DNA of 23,708 nucleotides from a virus, in the IMG/VR virus record IMGVR_UViG_3300036870_000068, positions 1-23,708 of that record, one strand, 5' to 3'. Below are positions 13,019 to 20,658 of the stretch, piece by piece. Each line of letters begins with the position of its first letter. The stretch's first letter is position 1. The notes below the pieces were generated by a model that was not told the DNA's origin, made no database searches, and saw only the letters and a list, made by a program, of their open reading frames with translations. A program made the position numbers and the translations under genes.

Positions 13019-14783
13019 CGCTGCGTTGCATGCCGCGCGGCAGAGCGCGATGCCGTGGGATTATCTTTTGCTCGCCGATGCCGATATGGAGCTGGTGGTG
13101 ACGCGGCCCGACTGGCTCAACGGTCATGATGGAAGCGCGTACGACCTCAAGCAGTTTGGCGGGGCGCTCGGTTATTACAATCGGCGTTTGGTGCATCGTG
13201 GCGCGACGGGTGACTATCAAGGCGTTACCCACGAATACCTCGATATCCCGACCGCCGGCGTGCTCGACGGCGCGTTTTTCAAGGATCACGCCGACGGCGC
13301 CAACCGGCTGCAGAAATTTCAGCGCGACATTGCTTTGCTCGAAGAGGCGATGAAGACCGAAACGCGTCCCGGCATGCTCCAGCGCTACGAATTCTATCTT
13401 GCGCAGTCCTACTTCGACGCCGGCGAGCCAGCCAAAGCTTTGGAGCATTATCGCAAGCGGGTCACGCTCGGTGGTTTTCCGGAGGAGTGCTGGTACGCCC
13501 AGCGCAAGATCGCCTTGTGTCGCGAGAAGCTCCATATGCCCGCCGAGTTTGTGTGGGAGGCATTGGCGGCTTATCGGATGCGGCCGCATCGAGCCGAGCC
13601 GTTGTGCGATCTGGCGCGGTTCTTCCGTGAGCGTGGAGAGAGTTTCACCTCGCTGCTGTTCTCCGAAGCTGGATTGATCACCCCGTTCCCGAGCAGCGAC
13701 CGGCTGTTCATCAACGAATACACCTATCGGGCAGGCATCAAGGAAGAGTTCTCGATCTGCGCTTTCTACGATCCGGCGCGCCGGTCCCGCGGCGCCAAGG
13801 CTGCCGATCAGCTTGCATTGAGCGGCAGCGAGCAGGCGAAGATCAATCTTTATTGGTATCTGCAGCCGCTCCGCGCCGATGTGCCGTCGTTCAAGGCGGA
13901 GCGGATCGGGATCGATGTGCCGGCTGGCTGGCGCGCCCTCAATCCGTCTGTGATCGTTTTCAACGGCAAGATCGTCACTTTGGTGCGGACGGTCAATTAT
14001 CGCATCGTGCAGGACGAGGCCGGCACCTGGATCAACTACGAGTCCGATGACGGCGTCATTCGCACGCGGAATTTCCTGGTGTCGGATAGTGGGCAGCAGG
14101 AAATCCACCCGCCGGCGAATTTTCCGGAGCCTCCTGCGTTTCCGCCGGTGAGAGGATTCGAGGATTCTCGTTTGTTTGAATGGAACGGCGGCTTGTGGAC
14201 ATTATCGACGGTCCGGGAGCTGGAAGAGACAGGGATCTGTCGGCAGGTGTTGGCGCCGCTGGACATTGGCCGCAGCAGCGTGCGGTATGGCGACGACTGG
14301 TCCGTCATATCGCCCGAGGTCGCCGCTCCTGCGGAGCATCAGAAGAACTGGATGCCGTGGGCGAGGGAGAACGGCGAGTTGCAGTTCGTGTACAGGCTGG
14401 GCACGTTGCTGGATTCCAGCGGCAAAGCGATTCGTCGAACCGATTGCGGTTTCGACGCCTCGAGCATCAGCGGCGGCTCTCAAGTCGTCAAAGCGGCCGA
14501 TGGGCTCTATCTCGCTGTCGTTCACGAGGCGCGCCCGGTTCCGGGCCGGGTCAGCCGTTATTACCAGCATCGCTTTGCGGCGTTGAACGGCGACGGTGTT
14601 CCGACGGGAATCTCGCCGCCGTTTTACCTTCACGATCGCCAGTATGAGTTCGTCGCCGGGCTGGCGCTGTTGCCCGATATGAAGACCCTCATCATCAGCT
14701 ACGGCGTGAACGACTGCGAGGCGTGGCATGCGACGATGAATCTCGACGAGGTGATCCAGTTCATCTGCAAGGACAAGCCGTGA
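12804..14783 (+). CDS. Bifunctional-looking glycan protein: GT2 glycosyltransferase, TPR-like middle, GH130-like propeller
   Basis: GTG 12804 starts MTRIVWNGIVRNESKII and gives 659 aa. Residues 1-150 show a family 2 glycosyltransferase: NES, VDTGSTDDT (34-42), FSQARNAAL (67-75), LLADADMEL with DAD 92-94 as the metal-binding motif, and GVTHEYL (140-146). Residues about 195-230 (YEFYLAQSYFDAGEPAKALEHYRKRV) look TPR-like. From about 370 to 640 is a five-bladed-propeller-like region with GFEDSRLFEWNGGLW (about 451), QKNWMPW (about 513) and SGGSQVV, a pattern like GH130 phosphorylases. It lies between portal and lysis genes and could modify virion or host surface glycans. GT identity is strong; the propeller assignment is recognition by pattern. 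It is coupled to its neighbour by a TGATG overlap. Confidence 0.85.
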   Translation: MTRIVWNGIVRNESKIIDRCVESLIPHVSGGIVVDTGSTDDTVDRINRLFTSAQKPLEIHHAPFVDFSQARNAALHAARQSAMPWDYLLLADADMELVVTRPDWLNGHDGSAYDLKQFGGALGYYNRRLVHRGATGDYQGVTHEYLDIPTAGVLDGAFFKDHADGANRLQKFQRDIALLEEAMKTETRPGMLQRYEFYLAQSYFDAGEPAKALEHYRKRVTLGGFPEECWYAQRKIALCREKLHMPAEFVWEALAAYRMRPHRAEPLCDLARFFRERGESFTSLLFSEAGLITPFPSSDRLFINEYTYRAGIKEEFSICAFYDPARRSRGAKAADQLALSGSEQAKINLYWYLQPLRADVPSFKAERIGIDVPAGWRALNPSVIVFNGKIVTLVRTVNYRIVQDEAGTWINYESDDGVIRTRNFLVSDSGQQEIHPPANFPEPPAFPPVRGFEDSRLFEWNGGLWTLSTVRELEETGICRQVLAPLDIGRSSVRYGDDWSVISPEVAAPAEHQKNWMPWARENGELQFVYRLGTLLDSSGKAIRRTDCGFDASSISGGSQVVKAADGLYLAVVHEARPVPGRVSRYYQHRFAALNGDGVPTGISPPFYLHDRQYEFVAGLALLPDMKTLIISYGVNDCEAWHATMNLDEVIQFICKDKP

Positions 14784-15508
14784 TGTTGCATCGGGTCCGC
14801 GGCGTCACCGGTTTTGTGCCGATCCCGGATCATCCGCGCTCCGAGAAGGAGTATCGGGAGTTGGGGAGCCAGTTGTTGACGAATCCCCGGATGATGGTCG
14901 CTGAAATCGGTTTGCAGGAGTGTTGGCTGTATTATTGGCTGGCGAAAAATCAGGAGCTGGAGAATGTGCTGTGGTCGAAAGCCGACAATCCAGCTAAGAA
15001 TTCACTCGCTTTTCATATTGTTCAGGCGCAAAAAAGCGAGTGGTTGAAATGGGCGGCTTGCCTTGATCCGTTTGCCCGGGTGTTCGTTTGGATCGATTAC
15101 GCCATTTTTCATATTCCTGGCGTGACGATGGAAATCATCGACCGTTTTTTGGACCAGGTCGAGAACGAGCCCGCCATCGCGATCCCAGGCTGCTGGGGTT
15201 CGGATTACAAGTACGACGACGACTGGCCGTGCTGGCGATTCTGCGGCGGCGTCATGGTGGTGCCGCGCGACTACGTCGATGTGTTCGATGCGCACATGAA
15301 GACGGAGTATATCGCGTGGATTCGCAAAACCGGGAACGTAAGTTGGGAAGTCAACACACTGGCTCGATTGGAGCGATCTGATCCGACTTTTCCGGTCTGG
15401 TGGTACAAGGCCGACACGCACGATGCGTCCATGTTCACCAACTATCAGGCAATGGAGAGCGCCGATGGCAAAACCGCGTTACGAGGAATCGAAAGCCGAT
15501 ATTGCTGA
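14783..15508 (+). CDS. Glycosyltransferase-like protein (HtrL/YibB-like)
   Basis: ATG 14783 overlaps the preceding stop (TGATG) and begins MLHRVRGVTGFVPIPDHP; the product is 241 aa. Segments FARVFVWIDYAIFHIPGVTME, EIIDRFLDQV, GSDYKYDDDWPCWRFCGGVMVVPRDYV and FPVWWYKADTHDASMFTNYQAME match the style of HtrL/YibB-type putative glycosyltransferases, including the W-D pair and a CGG turn, but no clear DxD motif. No signal peptide or membrane segment is seen. Being coupled to a GT2 protein, it probably works in the same glycan pathway. The sugar and acceptor are unknown. The next gene starts 44 bases before its stop. Confidence 0.7.
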   Translation: MLHRVRGVTGFVPIPDHPRSEKEYRELGSQLLTNPRMMVAEIGLQECWLYYWLAKNQELENVLWSKADNPAKNSLAFHIVQAQKSEWLKWAACLDPFARVFVWIDYAIFHIPGVTMEIIDRFLDQVENEPAIAIPGCWGSDYKYDDDWPCWRFCGGVMVVPRDYVDVFDAHMKTEYIAWIRKTGNVSWEVNTLARLERSDPTFPVWWYKADTHDASMFTNYQAMESADGKTALRGIESRYC

Positions 15509-15623
15509 GGACAAGAAGGGCGCCAGGAAGATGGGTGTCTCGATGGCCGCCTACGAAAAGACGGCCAAGGACAAGGCGGAGGACAAACGTGGACAGCGAC
15601 GACTCACCAAGCGAAAGTCATGA
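15465..15623 (+). CDS. Small lysine-rich phage protein
   Basis: ATG 15465 starts MAKPRYEESKADIAEDKKGA and gives 52 aa. The frame is open further upstream, but only inside the previous gene. The sequence is strongly charged (YEKTAKDKAEDKRGQRRLTKRK), with repeats of Asp-Lys and the pattern KxGxS-x-YE. Similar small highly charged proteins (MxYxESKADx.DKx...) are frequent in phages and of unknown function. It is probably helical and DNA- or protein-binding. It overlaps the previous gene by 44 bases and the Acb2-like gene starts before its stop, so it is translated in a coupled group. Confidence 0.65.
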   Translation: MAKPRYEESKADIAEDKKGARKMGVSMAAYEKTAKDKAEDKRGQRRLTKRKS

Positions 15624-15870
15624 ACCGCTGCCGGTTCATGGCTATACGACGCAGTCGGACAAAGCGCTTGCGCTGGTGAACGACAACAAGATCTCGGAAG
15701 AGCTGATCCTGCGGTTCCTCGATCAGCTTCAGGACAGCCCGGCAGTCGACAAGCGATGGTTGGCGATCGGCCGCACTCACATCGAGCAAGGGTGGATGGC
15801 GATCAATCGCGCAATCTTCAAACCACAGAGGGTGAACATCGATGGCGTGGAAAGGAAACGACCCTGCTGA
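15589..15870 (+). CDS. acb2: Acb2/Tad1-family cyclic-nucleotide sponge (anti-CBASS/anti-Thoeris)
   Basis: GTG 15589 has a strong Shine-Dalgarno GGAGG at 15578-15582 and gives 93 aa. The core GYTTQSDKALALVN, then ILRFLDQLQDSPAVDKRWLAIGRTHIEQGWMAINRAIFKP, closely matches the Acb2/Tad1 hairpin domain of phage T4 Vs.4 and Pseudomonas phage Acb2. Y19 and K34 have the 15-residue spacing of the binding residues I recall from Pseudomonas Acb2 (Y11, K26). Known members form hexamers that sequester cyclic di- and trinucleotides, blocking CBASS effectors, and some also bind Thoeris signals. No enzymatic activity is expected. The N-terminal 17 residues are acidic and disordered-looking. It lies in the late operon just before the amidase. 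Family is near certain; ligand range is not determined. Confidence 0.9.
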   Translation: MDSDDSPSESHEPLPVHGYTTQSDKALALVNDNKISEELILRFLDQLQDSPAVDKRWLAIGRTHIEQGWMAINRAIFKPQRVNIDGVERKRPC

Positions 15871-15880
15871 GGAGTGACCC

Positions 15881-16966
15881 ATGACGACGCTTCGCGGCGC
15901 GGTTTCGTGGTTCGGCGGCCCAAACGACACGGGCGTTTCGCCAAGCGAAGGACTCGCTTTCATCTACAAGGTCGACGACGCGCCGCACTTGTTTCTGGAC
16001 GCGCAGCCGCCCGGGACGTCCGGGCTGGCGCGCCGGCTCGACCCGGCCAAATTCTACATCGCGTGCCGATGGGACTATGACGCTCCTGGCACGTCCAAGA
16101 CCGATCTGCTCCATGTCAAGGTGCTGGTGCGCGCGCTCAAGACCGGCAAAGCGTTCGTCTGCGATCCGGCCGACTGGGGTCCGCACGAGGACACGAGGCG
16201 CGTCGCCGACATCTCGCCGGGCCTCATGGACGCGCTCGGGATCGAGACCGACGACGAGGTCGAGGTCGTCTTTCCCGTCAACCGAGGAGAAAACGTCGCC
16301 ATGTCATACGATCGCGTTGCCATCTCGTCAGGTCACGGCAAGCTGGTGCGAGGCGCCAGCGGAGTCCTCGACGAGGTCGACGAGGCGCGCCGCGTGGTTG
16401 AGGCCGTGGCCGACAAGCTCGCCGCGCGCGGCGTCGATGTGGTCGTATTTCATGATGACACATCGACCACCCAGAGCCAAAATCTCGACGCCATCGTATC
16501 GTGGCACAACAAGCAGGACCGCGAGCTGGACGTCAGCGTGCATTTCAACGCCTATGTCGAGACCACCAAGCCAATGGGTGTCGAAGTGCTTTACGTCACC
16601 CAGGCCACGCTCGCGGGCGAGCTGTCGGCGGCGATCGCGGATGCAGGCGACTTCATCGACCGAGGAGGAAAGAAGCGCACCGATCTCGCGTTCCTAAACG
16701 GGACCAACGAGCCGGCGATCCTGATCGAGACCTGCTTCGTCGACAGCACGGCGGACGCCGCGCTTTACGAAGAAAATTTCGATGTGGTTTGCGAGGCTAT
16801 CGCGCACATGCTCGGCGGCCCGCCACAGGAGGCCGAGCGGCCGCCGGCAGGAGGCGACCGACCTCCGCAGCTGGTGCCGCCGGCACGGCCCGCAACCGTC
16901 CGGGTCGATATCGATGTGATCGGCAACGTTGTCGTTCTGGTCAATGGCGTTCCGGTGCAACAATAG
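15881..16966 (+). CDS. N-acetylmuramoyl-L-alanine amidase (endolysin) with N-terminal DPBB-like domain
   Basis: ATG 15881 follows GAGGAG seven bases upstream; the product is 361 aa. Residues about 1-135 (LDPAKFYIACRWDYDA, AFVCDPADWGPHEDTRRVADISPGLMDALGI) resemble a double-psi beta-barrel (RlpA/barwin-like) domain. Residues about 145-315 are an Amidase_3 domain: SSGHG (H152), DEVDEARR (E168), VHFNA (H221) as zinc ligands and ILIETCF with catalytic E283, all present. A proline-rich linker leads to a short C-terminal segment (VDIDVIGNVVVLVNGVPV). No signal peptide is seen, so export needs a holin; two membrane proteins follow. It cleaves the bond between MurNAc and the peptide stem for host lysis. 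An internal Met141 with upstream AGGAG could produce the amidase domain alone. Confidence 0.9.
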   Translation: MTTLRGAVSWFGGPNDTGVSPSEGLAFIYKVDDAPHLFLDAQPPGTSGLARRLDPAKFYIACRWDYDAPGTSKTDLLHVKVLVRALKTGKAFVCDPADWGPHEDTRRVADISPGLMDALGIETDDEVEVVFPVNRGENVAMSYDRVAISSGHGKLVRGASGVLDEVDEARRVVEAVADKLAARGVDVVVFHDDTSTTQSQNLDAIVSWHNKQDRELDVSVHFNAYVETTKPMGVEVLYVTQATLAGELSAAIADAGDFIDRGGKKRTDLAFLNGTNEPAILIETCFVDSTADAALYEENFDVVCEAIAHMLGGPPQEAERPPAGGDRPPQLVPPARPATVRVDIDVIGNVVVLVNGVPVQQ

Positions 16967-17037
16967 CCTCGCGGCTCGACCACCTCCAGCGCGGGATGCG
17001 GCGTGCGGAGGCGATGAAAACACGACAGGAGGCACAA

Positions 17038-17265
17038 ATGGCAGTCACTGCAATCTTGCTCGGAATTCTCAATTGCGTCGTGCTGGCTGCGGTCCTGGTT
17101 CTGGTCGGTGCAATCATCGTTTGGGTCGCCACTATATTCGAATGGCCGATTCCGTGGAACATCCAGAGAATTTTTCTGCTGATCGTGCTGTTGATGTTCA
17201 TCATCTGCGTGGTCTCGCTTTTGGCGGGCGCTCCGATGGTGCATTTCTTCGGCTCGATGAGATGA
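17038..17265 (+). CDS. Small two-span membrane protein, candidate holin
   Basis: ATG 17038 has a clean AGGAGG ribosome-binding site (taking the best-supported start within a longer frame). The 75-aa product has two hydrophobic segments: residues about 3-32 (AILLGILNCVVLAAVLVLVGAIIVWV) and about 40-68 (WPIPWNIQRIFLLIVLLMFIICVVSLLAG), with a short polar tail. Size, hydrophobicity and its place directly after the amidase fit a class II-type holin that lets the endolysin reach the wall. No sequence family is recognised. The next gene, one-span, could be the antiholin or a spanin partner. Confidence 0.75.
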   Translation: MAVTAILLGILNCVVLAAVLVLVGAIIVWVATIFEWPIPWNIQRIFLLIVLLMFIICVVSLLAGAPMVHFFGSMR

Positions 17266-17275
17266 CAGGTGTGAA

Positions 17276-17494
17276 ATGAACGCCGAGATCGTCAACAAGT
17301 CGATAGACGCGGCTCAAGCTGCTATCAAGGGTTTGAGCCGTGAGCCCGTCATTCTGGCGATCGTGGTGTTTCAGTTCATCACGCTGGGGGCGGTTTTATA
17401 CTCGAGCCTCGATCGTCAGCGCGCGGTTTCGGCGGCCGTAACAGAGTTGCATGGTCTGCTCGATAAGTGTGTGGCGGGACACATCAACAATTAG
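17276..17494 (+). CDS. Small one-span membrane protein of the lysis cassette
   Basis: The product is 72 aa from ATG 17276, ten bases after the previous stop. A single hydrophobic span (about residues 25-46, EPVILAIVVFQFITLGAVLYS) is flanked by an N-terminal amphipathic part (NAEIVNKSIDAAQAAIKGL) and a C-terminal helix (RQRAVSAAVTELHGLLDKC). The C-terminal Cys is not in a lipobox. Together with the two-span protein and the amidase it forms a probable lysis cassette, as antiholin, pinholin or i-spanin. Which one cannot be decided from sequence. Confidence 0.7.
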   Translation: MNAEIVNKSIDAAQAAIKGLSREPVILAIVVFQFITLGAVLYSSLDRQRAVSAAVTELHGLLDKCVAGHINN

Positions 17495-17503
17495 GAGGGC
17501 GCG

Positions 17504-19387
17504 ATGGCCGTTCTCAGCACTGTCGGCGTCACTATCGCCGCCGGCGAGTCGTTGTCGACCGTGGCGGACTGCATCGCCGCCAACAGGATCGCGCGCCTCA
17601 TCATGCCGACGGCATGGACGCCAGCGCCGCTGTCGTTTCTGTTGTCGGTCGATGGGACGACCTTTCACAATCTCTTTCACGTCGATCCGGTCACGTTTGC
17701 GTCGTATGAGGTGATCGTCCCCGCTCCCGTGGGTGGTGGGGTGGTGACGTTTCCGCCCGTGCTTGGGACCGATATTCATTTTGTCAGTATTCGCACCGGG
17801 TCCGCGGCCGCGCCCGTTCTTCAGGAGAACGACGTCACCTTCACTTTGGTGCTCGAGATGCCGTCCGGCGGTGATGGCAGCGGGACTGTGGGTCCGCAGG
17901 GGCCGCCCGGCGCGCCGGGCGCAACGGGGCCGGCGGGACCGACGGGTCTGCAAGGGATTCAAGGATTGCCCGGATCGCCCGGGACAGAGGGGCCCCAAGG
18001 GGATCCGGGTCCGCAGGGCATTCCTGGCGTCATGGGTCCGCAGGGGCCGGAAGGTCAGCTAGGTCCACAGGGTGACTCGGGAGCGACGGGGCCGCAGGGC
18101 GGCGCCGGGCCGATCGGGTTGCCGGGGCCGACAGGCGCCGGGGCTCCAGGGCCGACAGGGCCGCAGGGGTTACAAGGACCGCAGGGTCAGCAGGGGAATC
18201 CGGGGCAAACGGGTCAGCAGGGTCCGCAAGGCCAACCGGGCGATATAGGCGCGCCGGGTCCGGCAGGACCACAGGGTTCGCAAGGGGTCGTTGGTCCCGG
18301 AGGCCCCGCAGGCTCCACAGGCCCCGCAGGTCTTGCAGGCGCCACAGGCCCCGCAGGCCCGACTGCCGTCAGCGCCAATACCGGCAACCTCGCGAAGCTA
18401 GGAACGGACAATCTGCTGTTCGTGCCGGCCGTGCACCCTATCCCCGTGACCATTCAGCCGCCTTCCGGCACGCCCGCCACGCTGACACTGAACAAGGCGG
18501 CCACTGGTATCGTCGCCGCGGTCAGGGGCTCCACCAATGGCTCGCAGCGCTGGGAGTTGGACCTCGGCGACGGCACCGCCGAGAGCGGCGCCAACGCCGG
18601 CTCCGGCTTCGCTCTCAATGCTTATAGCGACACCGGAACGTTGCTGGGCAGCGTGATGACGTCGGCACGCGCGACCCAGGTCGCGGCCTTCGCCCAGAAG
18701 ATCGTCAACGGCTCGGATACCCGGTGGAAAGACGTCTCGACGCCGATCGCCGACGCGCTCGCCACAGTGCAGCAGCTCAACGGCGTGAATTACACTATCG
18801 TCGGCGACCCGTCGGGCGCCACCCACATCGGTCTCCTGGCGCAGGACGTGCAGGCTATTCTGCCTGAGGTGGTGGTCGACACCGGGACCCAGACGCTCTA
18901 CGGGATTGACTACGATCACGCGCTCGGCGTCAGCTACACCGATCTGGTCGCCCTCCTGATCGAGGCCATCAAGGAGCTGGCGCAACCAGCTCCTGCGTGC
19001 TCCATTTCCCAGGAGACCACACAGGCGATCCCTAAGAGTGTCGCTACGAAAATCCTCTATGACACGGCGGAGTACGACGTCACCTCGGCGTTCGATCTCA
19101 CCCAGGCCAGGTTCCAGCCCACTGTTGCCGGCTATTACCAGGTCAACTGCGGCTGCGGCCTGCAGGCAGGCTCGGTTGCAAGCTACAACTCGGTCTTCAA
19201 GAACGGTGTCGAGTACCGGCGCTCGACCACCAGTGATGGTCCCAACACCAGGATGTCGACACTCGTGTACCTGAACGGGACGACGGATTATGTCGAGGGG
19301 TTTGTCTACAGCGGCGGAGCTTTCAATACTGCCATTGGCGCCGTGCTGACTTCGTTTTCCGCCGCTCTGGTGCAGGCGGCCAGGTGA
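17504..19387 (+). CDS. Collagen-like fibre with S74 chaperone and C1q-like domain
   Basis: ATG 17504 has AGGAGGG upstream; the product is 627 aa. Residues 1-128 form an N-terminal domain ([33 protein letters not shown]). Residues 130-287 are collagen-like Gly-X-Y triplets, with one register break (GAGAPG, about 211-216). Residues about 300-400 are a beta-rich segment. Residues 403-492 carry an endosialidase-type intramolecular chaperone (peptidase S74) region: GSDTRWKD with Ser404 at the usual self-cleavage point, and [22 protein letters not shown]. Residues about 510-627 read as a C1q/TNF-like jelly roll ([18 protein letters not shown]). The protein probably trimerises as a virion fibre. The S74 domain is usually last; here a domain follows it. 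It starts ten bases after the one-span membrane protein. Confidence 0.85.
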   Translation: MAVLSTVGVTIAAGESLSTVADCIAANRIARLIMPTAWTPAPLSFLLSVDGTTFHNLFHVDPVTFASYEVIVPAPVGGGVVTFPPVLGTDIHFVSIRTGSAAAPVLQENDVTFTLVLEMPSGGDGSGTVGPQGPPGAPGATGPAGPTGLQGIQGLPGSPGTEGPQGDPGPQGIPGVMGPQGPEGQLGPQGDSGATGPQGGAGPIGLPGPTGAGAPGPTGPQGLQGPQGQQGNPGQTGQQGPQGQPGDIGAPGPAGPQGSQGVVGPGGPAGSTGPAGLAGATGPAGPTAVSANTGNLAKLGTDNLLFVPAVHPIPVTIQPPSGTPATLTLNKAATGIVAAVRGSTNGSQRWELDLGDGTAESGANAGSGFALNAYSDTGTLLGSVMTSARATQVAAFAQKIVNGSDTRWKDVSTPIADALATVQQLNGVNYTIVGDPSGATHIGLLAQDVQAILPEVVVDTGTQTLYGIDYDHALGVSYTDLVALLIEAIKELAQPAPACSISQETTQAIPKSVATKILYDTAEYDVTSAFDLTQARFQPTVAGYYQVNCGCGLQAGSVASYNSVFKNGVEYRRSTTSDGPNTRMSTLVYLNGTTDYVEGFVYSGGAFNTAIGAVLTSFSAALVQAAR

Positions 19388-19417
19388 AAGGCCGGCATTT
19401 GGAATATCTAGAGACGA

Positions 19418-19606
19418 TCACACCGGTTCGCCGTCATCGATCGTGCAGCCGACGCCGATCTTCGTGATCCCCGGATGCGCTTTTTGGATTTCGTTCATGC
19501 GCTCGGGCGCGCGTTGCCAGCATGCGGGCAGGTTCGGCATCATTTCGCGCCGCTCGAAACTCTGTCCCATGACCGTGAAGACGATCACCAGCGTTATGAT
19601 GTTCAC
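19418..19606 (-). CDS. Small protein with hydrophobic N-terminus, opposite strand
   Basis: The product is 62 aa from a GTG at 19606 (MNIITLVIVFTVMGQSFERRE), with only a weak ribosome-binding sequence; ATG 19570 would give a 50-aa form lacking the hydrophobic segment. The first 14 residues are hydrophobic, like a signal or membrane anchor, followed by a conserved-looking domain (MMPNLPACWQRAPERMNEIQKAHPGITKIGVGCTID). Small secreted proteins of this style occur in phages; function is unknown. It is the only minus-strand gene in the late region, between the fibre and the small virion-type genes. A moron gene is possible. Confidence 0.6.
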   Translation of the reverse strand: MNIITLVIVFTVMGQSFERREMMPNLPACWQRAPERMNEIQKAHPGITKIGVGCTIDDGEPV

Positions 19607-19633
19607 GCCTTTCTTAAGGATTCATCCCTAGCG

Positions 19634-19660
19634 TCTTGCATAAGGTCACTCTGTGCAAGA
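19634..19660 (+). promoter_or_regulatory. Hairpin near the ribosome-binding site of the AEGG-repeat gene
   Basis: TCTTGCA (19634-19640) and TGCAAGA (19654-19660) form a 7-bp stem with a 13-nt loop. The second arm overlaps the AAGAGG ribosome-binding site (19658-19663) of the next gene, so translation may depend on opening of the stem. It is a short hairpin and may be coincidental. Confidence 0.35.
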
Positions 19661-19670
19661 GGTTTTTGTC

Positions 19671-19937
19671 ATGGTTGCGGCAAACAAGCTGAGTGTCAAC
19701 GCCACCAAGAAAGAAGCCCAACATGATGTGACGTTCGCCGAAGGCGGCGACACACCGATGTTCGGCAAAGGCGATCGCGTCGACACTGCAACGCAAGATG
19801 CTGCCGGCACGCAGACGCCAGGTCAGACCGCGTCGCTCGCCAAGAACGATCCGAAATACGCGGAAGGCGGCAACACCAAGATGTTTGGCTTCCACGGAGC
19901 CGTTCCGGCGACCGGCGGCATCACCGGGCCACGCTGA
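19671..19937 (+). CDS. Small protein with AEGG(D/N)T-MFG repeats
   Basis: ATG 19671 follows AAGAGG, and GTG 19653 would add six residues. The 88-aa product has two copies of a motif, FAEGGDTPMFGKG (about residues 22-34) and YAEGGNTKMFGFHG (about residues 62-75), in a Thr/Ala/Gly-rich background (KEAQHDVTF, QTPGQTASLAKN). Similar small AEGG-repeat proteins are common in phage structural clusters and their function is not established. It overlaps the next gene (stop TGA within ATG, 19935-19939) and belongs to a run of small proteins before the scaffold and capsid. Confidence 0.65.
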   Translation: MVAANKLSVNATKKEAQHDVTFAEGGDTPMFGKGDRVDTATQDAAGTQTPGQTASLAKNDPKYAEGGNTKMFGFHGAVPATGGITGPR

Positions 19938-20161
19938 TGGTGCGCGGTCCGATCGCAAGACCGTTGCCGCCGCGCCCGCGGACGCCTGGCCCCGTCCCGG
20001 CGATGAATCCGATGCGGCAGGTCGTCGGGCCGCCGCGCATCAAACCGATCTCGACCAGAGACTACGGCAAGGGCGGCACGCCCTATTCGGGTTCGCCCGA
20101 TATGGGGCTCGGTCCTTCGGACATCAGCTATCCAGGGTCCAAACCCTATGGCACATACTAG
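19937..20161 (+). CDS. Small proline/arginine-rich protein
   Basis: ATG 19937 overlaps the previous stop (TGATG). The 74-aa product is proline-, arginine- and glycine-rich (RGPIARPLPPRPRTPGPVP, then GKGGTPYSGSPDMGLGPSDISYPGSKPYG) with no predicted helices, probably disordered. Its last 14 bases overlap the next gene. No family is recognised; context suggests a virion-associated or assembly role. Coding is supported by the coupled overlaps on both sides. Confidence 0.6.
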   Translation: MVRGPIARPLPPRPRTPGPVPAMNPMRQVVGPPRIKPISTRDYGKGGTPYSGSPDMGLGPSDISYPGSKPYGTY

Positions 20162-20459
20162 GCCGTTCAAAAAAGATCTCACACCAATCGGACGCGGCGG
20201 CATTACCAAGCATGTCGGTAAAGGCGCCAGCGAGATGTCGGGTCCGGGCCGCAGCCTGTTGACCAACAGCAATCCGTTTGCGGCCGCCGGCAACAATTAC
20301 GCCAAACCTCCGCCGCCGGCGCCAGAGCCAGAGCCTGAAGAACCTCCGGCGCCGATGGGCTCGCCCGCTGGGCCGCCGACGGCGATGATGCCGGGGCCAA
20401 TCGGTGGCGGCGGCGGCGGTGGCGGCGGCGGTGGCGGCGGCGGAGATGACGAGGAGTGA
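20148..20459 (+). CDS. Low-complexity protein with a polyglycine tract
   Basis: ATG 20148 begins MAHTRPFKKDLTPIGRGG and gives 103 aa. The N-terminal 55 residues (ITKHVGKGASEMSGPGRSLL) look like a small domain; then comes a Pro/Glu-rich stretch (PPPPAPEPEPEEPPAP), and a run of 14 glycines encoded by GGC/GGT repeats near 20403-20443, ending DDEE. The protein is probably disordered and may link virion proteins. The repeat tract could gain or lose codons. It overlaps the following gene by 14 nt. Confidence 0.6.
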   Translation: MAHTRPFKKDLTPIGRGGITKHVGKGASEMSGPGRSLLTNSNPFAAAGNNYAKPPPPAPEPEPEEPPAPMGSPAGPPTAMMPGPIGGGGGGGGGGGGGGDDEE

Positions 20460-20658
20460 TGAGCTGGCGGAGCGCGCCAAATATTTGCGCAATGCCGCGC
20501 CTCAACAATTCAAGGATTTCTGCGAGGCGTTCGCTGCTTACAGCCGGCATCAGCTCGGTGATTTTATCTTGGCGACCGACAATCTGCGCCAGACGCAGGG
20601 TCGTGTGCAGCAGTGCGAGGCGATTTTGAAAATCCTGCAGGGAGTGCAGAATGGCTGA
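20446..20658 (+). CDS. Small helical protein before the scaffold
   Basis: ATG 20446 lies in the polyglycine-coding region and gives 70 aa (MTRSDELAERAKYLRNAAPQ). The product is mostly helical: AERAKYLRNAAPQQFKDFCEAF, then SRHQLGDFILATDNLRQTQGRVQQCEAILKILQGV, a two- or three-helix bundle. Such small helical proteins are common just upstream of phage scaffold genes; function unknown. Its stop overlaps the scaffold ATG by eight bases, indicating coupling. Confidence 0.65.
   Translation: MTRSDELAERAKYLRNAAPQQFKDFCEAFAAYSRHQLGDFILATDNLRQTQGRVQQCEAILKILQGVQNG

Noticed and set aside
12498-14108. 536-codon minus-strand open frame
   Set aside because: It is antisense to the glycosyltransferase with intact GT2 motifs, and its composition is not protein-like.
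15842-15877. 11-codon frame MAWKGNDPAEE overlapping the end of the Acb2-like gene
   Set aside because: It is too short to support; its end is simply the ribosome-binding site of the amidase.
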